This document shows positions 11,905 to 20,914 of a stretch of 64,000 nt of DNA, one piece after another. Under the pieces are notes generated by a model that worked only from the letters and a program-made list of their open reading frames with translations, made no database searches and was not told the DNA's origin. Each line of letters begins with the position of its first letter. Positions within the stretch are counted from its first letter, which is position 1. Source of the DNA: Rosa chinensis (lineage: Eukaryota > Streptophyta > Magnoliopsida > Rosales > Rosaceae); assembly GCF_002994745.2 (NCBI RefSeq), contig NC_037092.1, positions 22,283,001-22,347,000 on the forward strand, given 5' to 3'. The translations under genes were made by a program, and so were the position numbers.

Positions 11905-12100
11905 ATATATCGCCTAAATTCTTTTATAATCAACAACAACAATCACTTCTAAAGATTGAAGTGAATCAAATCCGATAAGAGGATAATATAGCGGACTTAT
12001 TCACTAAGTCGTTACCTAAATCCACCTTCGAGAAACATGTGAAGAGCATCGGATTGAGAAAATTATCCAACTCCCACGATTGTAGCAATCAAGGGGAGTA
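11905..12100 (+). pseudogene. Copia RNase H, C-terminal end
   Basis: After the nested element, the Copia frame resumes and encodes the conserved terminal DNIADLFTKSLP motif of Copia polyproteins, then runs out before the 3' LTR. An in-frame TAA lies just before the motif, so it is inactive even without the insertion. Confidence 0.88.
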
Positions 12101-12245
12101 TCCAGAAACATACTCCACACTCAACGCGCGTTGTGCTTTTTTTCTCCTTCAACCAAGGTTGTTTTTTTCCCATAGGATTTTTATTACTTGACAATGTTTT
12201 TAACGAGGCAAACAACACTATTGACATGAAATATCCAAGGGGGAG

Positions 12246-12568
12246 TGTTGTAGTATAATGGCTATATCATGAAAATAGATATAGGTATGAAGCATGATAA
12301 TGCTATGTGTGAAAGCACTTATGAGTGGAGAATTTTCGTATCAATAAGCACGATAATGCTATGTGTGAAAACACTTATGAGTGGAGAAGTTTGGTATCAA
12401 GCATGATAATTTTTATAAGGCAATTCACACTAGTTTGTACTCCTATATAAACCCTCCTTTGAGAGAAGAATAATACACACATTACACTTCATTCTCTGCA
12501 TCTAAACTCTCTCCCTCTCTAGTTAATTTATGTTCATTCCAAAGTTATTTTATGTTCATTCTACAACA
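12246..12568 (+). repeat. 3' LTR of Copia element (323 bp)
   Basis: Matches 439-759 with few differences. Preceded by the purine tract AAGGGGGAG and followed by the target duplication AAATG. Confidence 0.93.
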
Positions 12569-12573
12569 AAATG

Positions 12574-13209
12574 AACCATTACAAACTATTTTATTATAAC
12601 TGACCAATTCCCATTGTTTTTAGTACTCTCAATGGTAGGCTCTTAAACATTGGATTACCATCAACTATTCTTCAATTCCTATACTTATTTTATTCTTTAG
12701 TCAATTGTAGAAGATTTTGCTTGCCTTTTTATCTTCTAATGCATATTCTTCACTCCAATTTACAAGTACTAATCATATCATTTACAGCATGAAGAATAAA
12801 ATATTTCGTCAAAAATAGGGATCAATCTGTAAAATTTAATGCAGTGAAAAAATAACCAAAATAGAACATAACCGAATCACTACAACCCAAATTTTCGTCC
12901 AATTTCAATAGAAACCCGTTGAACCGAGTCCATTCCCAAGTGTTATAGCTAGATAAATTTACATTGTCACGCAGGGCTTAATAGGTCTCCATGTGGTATT
13001 ATTGGCCCAATATCAATTTTGAATGATATCCACGATTTCTCTATAAAATAAACTTTGAGAGGCCCAAAACCCAGACAAAATTCATGATCCTAGGTGTTCT
13101 ATTTCACAAGACAGTGAAGACACAACCTCGCCCTCAAAATAAACTAGGGAAACGTTAACGAACAGAAAACTCTTCTGCTCTCTCTAGGTTTTTAGCAACC
13201 GATCAGAGT
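12574..13209 (+). other. Host flank and probable 5' untranslated region of F-box locus 1
   Basis: No gene is seen. The last about 130 bases (from 13080) are similar in layout to the leader of locus 2 (27840-27940): a CTCTCTAGG/TTCTTTTCTTAGCA-type stretch, then GATCA. A possible TATA box, CTATAAAATAAAC, lies at 13041-13053. The leader is interrupted at about 13209 by G-rich repeat sequence. Confidence 0.45.
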
Positions 13210-13500
13210 TAGGAATGAGCAAACGGGGGTGGGGGGCGGGGTACCCGCGGGTTTTCCCCGCATTTGTCAAGCGGGGGCGGGGGCGGGGTTCCCCATCACA
13301 TGTGCGGGGGCGGGGGTGGGGGCACTTATTTCCCCCGCGGGGTTGCGGGGGTGGGGGCGGGGTTTCCCATTACCCATGCGGGGTCCCCGTTTATCTTTTT
13401 TTTTTTTTTTTTTTTAATTGAGAACTATTATTTTTCAACCAACATATGGGGCATTTTTATAATTTTCTTATTCTAAAAAAAAAAAAACAGAAAACTTATA
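13210..13500. repeat. G-rich low-complexity insert with poly(T) and poly(A)
   Basis: From 13224 to 13388 the plus strand is almost only G-runs of four to six separated by C, T or A; a T-run of 23 follows at about 13395-13416 and an A-run at 13477-13488. The start, TAGGAATGAGCAAACGGG, resembles the left end of hAT-type MITEs (compare TAGGGG...). No matching right end is seen, so this may be a truncated element. The open frames here encode only Gly/Pro-rich low complexity and are not genes. Confidence 0.55.
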
Positions 13501-13539
13501 CGGGGTATTTATCTTTCCTATCCAGAATACACCTTCAAA

Positions 13540-13680
13540 GCGATTCGGGAGGATCCGACCGTTGGATTGTCGTATAATTTTGTGAGGATGATTCTAAAGG
13601 GGATCCGGGACGATCCAACCGTTGGATCTTTGTATAATTTTGTGAGGATGATCCTAAGGGCGATCCGTGAGTACCCGGCC
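13540..13680 (+). repeat. 60-bp tandem repeat, 2.3 copies
   Basis: Bases 13540-13599 and 13600-13659 align one to one with period 60 (shared core TATAATTTTGTGAGGATGAT), followed by a partial third copy to about 13680. It lies in the leader of F-box locus 1, just before the first-intron donor region. Confidence 0.85.
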
Positions 13681-14111
13681 GACCTTAGAAGCTCTTAAAG
13701 GGTACTTTTCTTCCTTGCCATGTGTTTGGTTCCAAACAAAATTGATCGAAATAGGAATAAAAGAGGCAATACCTACCCATGGCCTTTTTGTTCCTTGACT
13801 TTGATAAAATGCATGCATGTTTTTTCGGCGATAGGTAGAAGTGTTTATGGTACGCAAATATATTGTTTTTACTATCGGTTCTGTTTGTTCCGTCTAACAA
13901 AACAAGTAGCGGTTTACTTTGGAGAAATGTATGTTCATCTGCTACCAAAGTTCAAACTGTTCCTGCAATTTGACTGTGTCTTTAGCATCAGGGAGAAACG
14001 AAACCGAAGACAAAGCGTCAACAGAGAGTTCCAGATAGGGTCAGTGGATTACCAGAACATGATAGGATTAGTGGATTACCAGATGCGCTTCTTTGTCACA
14101 TACTTTCTTTC

Positions 14112-15406
14112 TATTTGACGCGAAAATCCTGTAGGGGTGCAAACTATCTCTTTTGAATGCGCGAGCGTGCCAGCACCGTGGGGTGCAGTCGTCGGGGCGT
14201 CCCTTGACCTGACTTCTTCTCAAACGATGTGGACGAGGAGAGCACCAACCTCGTCACAAGGTTCTTTTCTATGCATTTCGGAAAATGACTTTTTGCCTTA
14301 CTGGTAAGGGCTTTGGTTGTGGTCTCTTTGCGTTCACCGAATCGATACTTAACGTTGTAGGTTAAGCAGAGCAATCACTGGGAAGTCTGGAGAAGCACGG
14401 GTTTTGCTAAAGCGTGACTTTAGCTTCGCTGGGTTGCGAGGGCGTTACCCTTGCTTCGCTGGTTGTATCGGTGGCAGTAGTACTGGCAGTCGGCTCTCGA
14501 GGAGACTAGGACTGGAAGTACGGTCGCCGGGTTGATCTGGAGATGCTGACAGTCGGCTCGCGAGGAGACTAGGACTGGAGGGCGGTCACCGGGGTTCAAT
14601 GAGGTTGGAAGTTTGCTCCGGGGAGGCTTTGTAATCGCTGGGATTAGTTGAGTTCAGAGAGGTCTTTTTCTGTATCGTTTTCAGCCTCTATATATAGGCT
14701 ACTGCAGATTCACCTTCCTAAGAGGAATGAAATACTATATTTTAGGCCACAGTTATTGGCCTTGAATCAAATCAAAACTCTTAATAGTTTTGATAACTAT
14801 CGTATAGATACTCTGTACATGGCTGGAATATAGGCAGAGGTTAATTGCCTTCGCGAGCATTCCGTAGCTTAGTGGCACACGCAATTAAACTCTTGGATAT
14901 GCATATATCTTTTATTCATGCAATTAAGGATGCTGCCTCCCTTAATTAATCCTCCATGCATGTATATATGTGTGAAATAGCCACGTATTGGCCTTGATTC
15001 ATGCAGCTTGTATGTATATATTCCTCAGTTGGCCCACCACCTAGCAATCATATATACTCTTTGATTATTGCAATTAAGGTGGTTGACTCCTTCTCAAACT
15101 GTTCACGTCCATTGCATATTCCTTAATTGCACATATATTGGTACTTAACGCAAGATCTTTTGTCAAATATGCTCTGTCCTCGTAGCCAAGTAAACCACCA
15201 TTAATTATCAAATATCTTGATAATTACTAGTAAATCAATAAGATCACGATTTGTCTTAAGATTACTTGATCTCCAAGTAGGCTTTATTTAGCCTCTAAAC
15301 AATATATTCCGAACTTATCGCAAATAAATAGCTTGGACCACGGATATTGGCCCGGATTTCTTCGAGTCCCCCTTATTGGGAAAAAATGTAATTTTGGGTT
15401 CAAACA
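14112..15406 (-). mobile_element. Solo LTR (1295 bp) inside the F-box of locus 1
   Basis: The 5-mer CTTTC flanks both ends (14107-14111 and 15407-15411). Read on the minus strand it begins TGTTTGAACCC and ends CGCGTCAAATA, inverted termini with one change. The minus strand also has a TATA-like CCTATATATAGAGGC (around 14680-14694), as expected for an LTR promoter. No second LTR or internal region is present, so it is a product of LTR-LTR recombination. Removing it restores the F-box frame of the host gene. Confidence 0.85.
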
Positions 15407-15838
15407 CTTTCCTTCAAACAATCTATGCTGTGAGGACCAGTGTTCTGTTTACAAGATGGAAGTATATATGGAAGTCTGTTCCTAATTTGGACTTCAACAG
15501 TGGCCCTTTTCGTGAATCTGCTAAATTGAAGACGGTTGGTGATCATGTACTTTTCTTTCGTAACTCATCAAACATTCAAAGATTTCGTCTTAATTGGAAT
15601 TATAATGGTATCGATCAGTCTTGTATTTATGGTTGGATCCACACTGCCATGAAGCGTAATGTTGTTGAACTCGATCTTTTTGTTAATAGTAGACTTCATT
15701 GCCATTTTTTTGAGTTGCCCAAAAGCATCTTCATGTGCAAGACACTCATGATTCTGAAGCTGAGATCAAACTTCACTGCCAATAATATTCCTGCATCAGG
15801 GTGTTTCCCAAATCTCAAGTTTCTCCATGTTACAGTTG

Positions 15839-16771
15839 CAGTGCCCTGAGTCTAGGCGAAGCAGGCCCAGGCCTAGGGCCTCAAATTTTTAAGGGCCTAA
15901 AAAAAAAAAAAAGTGCCTCAGATTTTTAGGGGCCTAAAAAGACAAAAATTTATAGAGGCCTGCAGATAAAAAAAATAAAAAATAAAAAATAAGGAGGAGA
16001 AGAAGGGAGAAGTTGACACTCCCTCCATCGCCCCAGACGCCGCCGCCATCACCGAGACTTGGAGCACTCCGGCACTCCCGAGTCTGATCCAAGCTCCAGC
16101 AACCCTGATATCTCTCTCCCTCTCCAACTCTCCGAGTCTCCGTCTTCTTCTGCTCCTCGGCGACTGGCGACTGGCAACTGGCAACTGGCGACTACTCGGT
16201 TGGCTTCTCGCGACCTCGCCTCCTCTTCTCATCATCTGGGTGACTAGGTAAGCATCAGAGCATGAGCATCATATGATTCATTTCGTATATTGGGAATCCA
16301 TCATATCGTATATTGATCTAATTGATCATTTGATCTTGTGACTTGTTGAGTTGTTGGTAATGGTATAGACAATAGACCGTAGCCACTAGCCAGTAGCCTT
16401 GATTCCTTGAATTGTTCAAATGGGTTGATTTCGGATTTCCATTTTCCAGTTGATGTTGAAATGTTGAAATATTGAATCTTGAATTGAATGAATTCTTGGT
16501 TATTGCTTATTCCCTCTGGATGTTGGAGCTTTAGTCTATGGTGAAGGACAATGTGATATTGAAGGTTGTTGTAGTAAGCATTACACTGGCTTGGAGTTCT
16601 TGGTCTGCATATCCTTTCATGAGTTCAGCAGTCAACCCCAAGTTCAGCAGTCAACCCCAGGAGAAAAGATCTAGCACTTTACCCAGTTTTCTTACTGTAT
16701 GTATATGTTGGTTTTGGGGCCTCAAATTTTTTTTTTCGCCTTGAGCCTCCGAACTCACAGGGCCGGCCCTG
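15839..16771. mobile_element. hAT-like nonautonomous element (933 bp) in LRR region of locus 1
   Basis: Left end CAGTGCCCTGAG and right end CAGGGCCGGCCCTG are imperfect inverted repeats of the CAGGGCC hAT type. Next to each end lie GGGCCTCAAATTTTT and its partner GGGGCCTCAAATTTTTT. The host frame stops at 15838 and resumes just after 16771. The 8-bp duplication is not clean (only GTTG is shared), so the exact boundary is uncertain. The interior has no transposase. Confidence 0.7.
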
Positions 16772-18037
16772 TGTTGATCATTATATTTGTACTGACTCAA
16801 TGGTTAAGCTCTTCTCTAGCTGCCCGGTACTTGAAGATTTGACTATAGACGGTCACCTTACATGGAGTGTTTCTGTTTTAGAAATTGCTGCCCCTGCACT
16901 GAAGACACTAAGCATATGTTGTAATATTTGGTATCCTGGTGGTCAGTACAACTATTCGATTAATTGCCCAAAGCTTGAGAAGTTTGTTCTAAAGGGGAAT
17001 GTTTTGGCAAACTTTTATTTGGGCCAAGCAGAATCCCTAGTTAAAGCCAATATTGAGCTACTTTGCCATTTTTCGAAGAAAGAATCTGGCTTTTCCCTAG
17101 TTACAGCGCTTTTGGCTGGAGTATCCAATGTTAATTTTTTATGTTTTTCCGCTCATTGTTTTGAGGTATGTTTGGTCTGATTATATATACTCCATTTCCT
17201 TCTACTTACAACTCCTATTTATCTATATATTCTTTCTCCTCCAAAATAGTGTCTGACTGTGACTAAAACCATATATTTTGCATCATATAATAATTTGAGT
17301 TTAAAAATGTTGCATAAGTTATCTATAAATGTTCAATAATATGTGTTTGATCAATATTCAATACTATGTTTTCATGAAGGTTGGTTCTCTACCTGCTTTT
17401 GGTAATTTGAGCAAATTGAGGTTGGTGCTTTACAAATGCTTTCCCTGGGAATTGCTAACAGAGTTACTTAGCAGATCACCTCATCTGCAGTATCTTGTCT
17501 TAGAACATAGTGTAAGATGTATTTCTATTGTGATACGTGTGACCAATTAACGTTAGGTTTTCATTGATTCTGGATCGTTCCATTGACTATTTTGATTTTT
17601 GATCGGGACACTAGTTGTAATAAAAAAGACTCCAAGTATGGAGCAGACTCAGAACCTTATGAAGGCCCGAAGCCGCGATGGCGTGCACCAGAGCTTGTGC
17701 CTAGTTGTTTAGAATCAAACCTCGAGACTATCTACATTGAGGGATTCAAGGGGCAGCTGAATACAATGGAAGTGGCTAAATATTTCTTAAGGAACTATGA
17801 AGTTTTGAAGAAGTTGACGCTTTCTTCAGATCCTTTGTGTGAAGAAATGCAGGCCTTACACAAAAAGCTTTTAATGGTTCCAAAGGTTTCGAAGGCTTGT
17901 GTAGTTAATTTTGTCTAAGGTGAAGCTTTTGGTTTTGAAAAGACTATTTTCTGAAGTGTTGCATTTCTGTGTTTGAGACTGATTCTCACAATTGTAAAAG
18001 CATTTTTTTGTGAGTGAAGATGAATCCACACTTGTTT

Positions 18038-18649
18038 TGATGTAGGACAAGAATGGACCCAGTTTAGCCTAAAAACCATAAAAGTAAAGAAGCGGCGTAA
18101 AATCAAGAAAAGTGATTGGAAAATAGGTAACTCACGCGTAATCAGGTTACTAGCTGCTGGAATATTCAAGAAGATTTGGTTTTGGACTTTTCGGGTTTCT
18201 CGTGCGAAAAGTCAGGTTTTGATTTTGAATCAGATTTGACTAACTTTTGGCCAGAATGTCTGTTTGAGACGCATGATACCTTTCCAGAATGGGAACGACG
18301 AGATCTTCAAGACTCACTTTAGTGAGCCCTATCAGATTTAGGCCAAAATGTATCGTCTTAATTATCTGATTCGTGATTTAATATTTTAAGGCTAGTTTTA
18401 CATTCTTTTTATTTTAGGTTTTCTAGTTTATTTTGGATTTGTTTTGTTTTAATCCGTGAGCTTTAGGGTTTCATTGTTAGTCGCCCTAGGATTTCTTTCC
18501 CATATATAAGCAACTTTAAACGGCTGCAGAACTATCTTATCATCTTTTATCAATAAAATTGAGATTATTCTCTTTTATCTCTGGTGGACTCCAGAATCCT
18601 TTGCTTAGGTTTATTGCTAGTAAACCTAGATATCAATCCGACTGCATCA
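18038..18649 (+). repeat. 5' LTR of gutted Ty3-type element (612 bp)
   Basis: Starts TGATGTAGG, ends GCATCA. Contains a CCATATATAAGC TATA-like box near 18500 and an AATAAA-type signal (CAATAAAATTG) near 18550. Nearly identical to 19682-20139 over the shared length. Confidence 0.88.
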
Positions 18650-18699
18650 AGTGGTATCAGAGCAGGTCTTCCCTGTCTCTTTTATTTACCTTGGTAGCA

Positions 18700-19308
18700 A
18701 TGGGTGAAGTTACAAAATCAGATATCGAAGCTTTCACGGCAGCGTTTACCGCTGCCATCAACTCCATGAACAATCAGATTGGAGAAATTCGTGGATTGTT
18801 GGGAGAGAGGAACAATAACAACAACAACAACAACAATCGGAATAGAGGCAGGGAAGGAGGCCAGCGGGCTAGAGCTCCATGTGGTGGTGGAGGTGATATT
18901 AATTATGATTCCGAGGTTCTCATAACCAAGGCTGATATTCCTTACTTTTCTGGTCACATGAGTGCAGAGGATTTTCTGGATTGGCAGGTTGAAGTGGATA
19001 GATTCTTTGAGACCATGGAGGTTCCAAAACACAAGCAGGCTAAGATGGTTTCTCAGAAGCTAAAGAAAGATGCTGCTTATTGGTGGGATCAGTTGCAAAG
19101 CTCTCGTCAAAGGCAAGAAAAAGAGCGTGTTCGAACATGGAGGAAGATGAAAGGTCTTCTTAACGAAAAATTTTTGCCTAGAGATTTTTCGATCAAGAAT
19201 TACCCTCCCAAGGTTTTTGAGAAGAAGTTAAAGTCCAAAGAATTTTCTTTGCCCGTTGAGATTAATAGTTTATTAGTTTATCTGAAGAAAAGCCAGAAAA
19301 TTTTCTGA
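18700..19308 (+). pseudogene. Gag fragment of Ty3-type element
   Basis: The ATG at 18700 follows the primer site by about 40 bases, the usual place for the polyprotein start. The product (about 200 residues) has an Asn-rich stretch, a basic Arg/Gly region and then [18 protein letters not shown]...YWWDQLQ, the classic retrotransposon gag domain. It ends at TGA 19306-19308, soon after the gag domain, where the interior deletion begins. A 5' extension to 18559 is only open frame in the LTR. Confidence 0.88.
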
Positions 19309-19686
19309 TGGAAGAAACTCCACAAGAAATCATCCATCATGATCAAGAAGATGTTAAAGATGAAATTGCTCATGAAGACATGGTTATTTGTAATGGTGAA
19401 GTCTTGGATCCTGAAATAAATCATTCAGAACCCGATGTCATTCAAGAATGCAACCTTGAGAGCCAAGAAGAATCTACTACGGTTGCCTATGAAAGCGAAA
19501 ATGCATATGACAGACTCATCTATGGTGTTGGGTTCATGATTGTGCCATCAGAATATGCAGAAGATCTGGCCAATAATCTACAGGTTCAATTGTCTAATTT
19601 TTTCTTAAGTCTTTTGTCTACCTATTCTTGTCCTTTATTCAAGAGGAACTCGAGGGCGAGTTCTTTCATAGTGGAGGAGAATGATG
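19308..19686 (+). pseudogene. Terminal coding remnant of Ty3-type element
   Basis: An acidic open stretch that overlaps the gag stop by one base and runs into the 3' LTR. Its end (NSRASSFIVEENDVGQ) is the kind of C-terminus found just before the purine tract in Ty3 elements. I do not see integrase or reverse transcriptase motifs. It is what remains after the internal deletion. Confidence 0.6.
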
Positions 19687-20139
19687 TAGGACAAGAATGG
19701 ACCCAGTTTAGCCGAAAAACCATAAAAGTAAAGAAGCGGCGTAGAATCAAGAAAAGTGATTGGAAAATAGGTAACTCACGCGTAATCAGGTTACTAGTCG
19801 CTGGAATATTCAAGAAGATTTGGTTTTGGACTTTTCGGGTTTCTCGTGCGAAAAGTCAGGTTTTGATTTTGAATCAGATTTGACTAACTTTTGGCCAGAA
19901 TGTCTGTTTGAGACGCATGATACCTTTCCAGAATGGGAACGACGAGATCTTCAAGACTCACTTTAGTGAGCCCTATCAGATTTAGGCCAAAATGTATCGT
20001 CTTAATTATCCGATTCGTGATTTAATATTTTAAGGCTAGTTTTACATTCTTTTTATTTTAGGTTTTCTAGTTTATTTGGGATTTGTTTTGTTTTAATCCG
20101 TGGGCTTTAGGGTTTCATTGTTAGTCGCCCTAGGATTTC
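19682..20139 (+). repeat. 3' LTR of gutted Ty3-type element (458 of 612 bp)
   Basis: Aligns with the first 458 bases of 18038-18649, then stops abruptly; the sequence after 20139 is unrelated to the LTR. Confidence 0.88.
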
Positions 20140-20914
20140 ATTGAAAGGAACATGAATGAAAGAGAGGAAGCCCAATTAATGTCAGATGGTAAATTCTCGA
20201 TTAATTAGAGATTGATATCTCTCTTGCTCTCTTCCTTATCATGTGGGGATTGAATCGTGGATCTAATGCTTTGATTGAATGTATGTTCCTCTTGAAATGT
20301 TGTCTATTGATATGGATTTTAAGTTTCTCCATGTAATGATTTTCTACTTAAATGATGCCTATTGATATGAATTTCCTACTCAGATACTGCATATTCTGCT
20401 CTTTAGTCTATTCTGCTCCTTAGTCCTTTCGATCAGCACCAAACATGAGTCATGTATTAAAATAGCATAAGCCAGGCTAGAGGAGTCCAAGACTCTAATA
20501 GAAATTAAGGTGGGCAATGATAGTCCTGTGAAACAAACATGACATAAAGAGTCTCCATAAAACAGGGAGACAGTCTCCATAAAGCAGGGAGATAAAAAAG
20601 GAAAACTATCCTCCTATGTAATAGATGCCGAATGAGACAAATGAATGCATAATGATATTGACAGCTCTGCTATGCTTTCCAACACCATCTTTGCCTGACG
20701 TCATGTTTTGCATTGTAGCAAATGAATGCCTCTGCCATGAGTGTGGGTGTGTGACCAAAAGAACTTAGAACTAAAGGGAAAAAACCCCTGCATCGACCAC
20801 TTCCTAACTGATCAAACCTATGAGCATTTGCAGTCGACAAAGGAAGAGCCAATTCCCACAAGGCGAGGTTAAGATGATGACTCGGTTTTACAACAGCATT
20901 TGCCAAGAAGTTTG
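20140..20914. other. Unassigned sequence between two LTR elements
   Basis: No gene, RNA or transposon end is recognised. Short direct repeats are visible (CTATTGATATG(G/A)AT at about 20306 and 20359; AGTCTCCATAAA(A/G)CAGGGAGA at about 20549 and 20571). A minus-strand open frame of 94 residues (20670-20954) has no motif I know and crosses into the next LTR, so I do not call it. Confidence 0.5.

Larger units (their letters stand above)
439..12568 (+). mobile_element. Decayed Ty1/Copia LTR retrotransposon with nested insertions
   Basis: Two near-identical LTRs (439-759 and 12246-12568) flank the element and the 5-mer AAATG is duplicated just outside them (434-438 and 12569-12573). The pol order is protease, integrase, reverse transcriptase, RNase H, which defines Copia. 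A purine tract, AAGGGGGAG, sits directly before the 3' LTR. The gag region expected between the leader and the protease is absent. The interior carries a 750-bp hAT-type MITE (3800-4549) and a 5.7-kb non-coding LTR element (6226-11904). Many stops and frameshifts make it non-autonomous. The two LTRs differ little, so the insertion looks fairly recent compared with the state of its coding region. Confidence 0.95.
13998..17918 (+). pseudogene. F-box/LRR/FBD locus 1, disrupted
   Basis: Homologous to locus 2. The position of the start ATG reads ACG (13998-14000). The F-box begins at about 14020 and carries an in-frame 27-bp-scale duplication, so DRVSGLPE is followed by DRISGLPD. At 14111 the frame is cut by a solo LTR and resumes at 15412 (QTIYAVR...), continues through LRR-like sequence to 15838, is cut again by an hAT-like insert, and resumes at about 16777 (HYICTDSMVKLF). 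The first intron donor is at 17166; exon 2 is 17380-17511, exactly 132 bases as in locus 2. The last exon (about 17603-17918) has an FBD segment (WRAPELVPSCLESNLETI) and a normal stop, but its acceptor AG is not evident. Apart from the insertions, the lost start and that acceptor, the frame is well kept, so inactivation is recent. Confidence 0.88.
18038..20139 (+). mobile_element. Internally deleted Ty3-type LTR retrotransposon, 3' truncated
   Basis: The 5' LTR is 18038-18649 (TGATGTAGGAC...GACTGCATCA); the primer site TGGTATCAGAGC (18652-18663) fits initiator-Met tRNA. The interior is only about 1 kb: a gag start and a terminal remnant, with protease, reverse transcriptase, RNase H and integrase missing. 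The purine-rich GTGGAGGAGAA precedes the 3' LTR (19682-20139), which breaks off after GGATTTC and lacks the last 154 bases. The 3' flank therefore cannot be tested for a target duplication. The element lies about 120 bases downstream of the stop of F-box locus 1, in its 3' flank. Confidence 0.88.

Noticed and set aside
13215..13476. Three overlapping Gly/Pro-rich open frames
   Set aside because: They are by-products of the G-run tract and T-run; different frames over the same low-complexity DNA and no conserved motif.
16059..16247. 62-residue frame in the hAT-like insert of locus 1
   Set aside because: Ser-rich low complexity in a nonautonomous element with no transposase motif.
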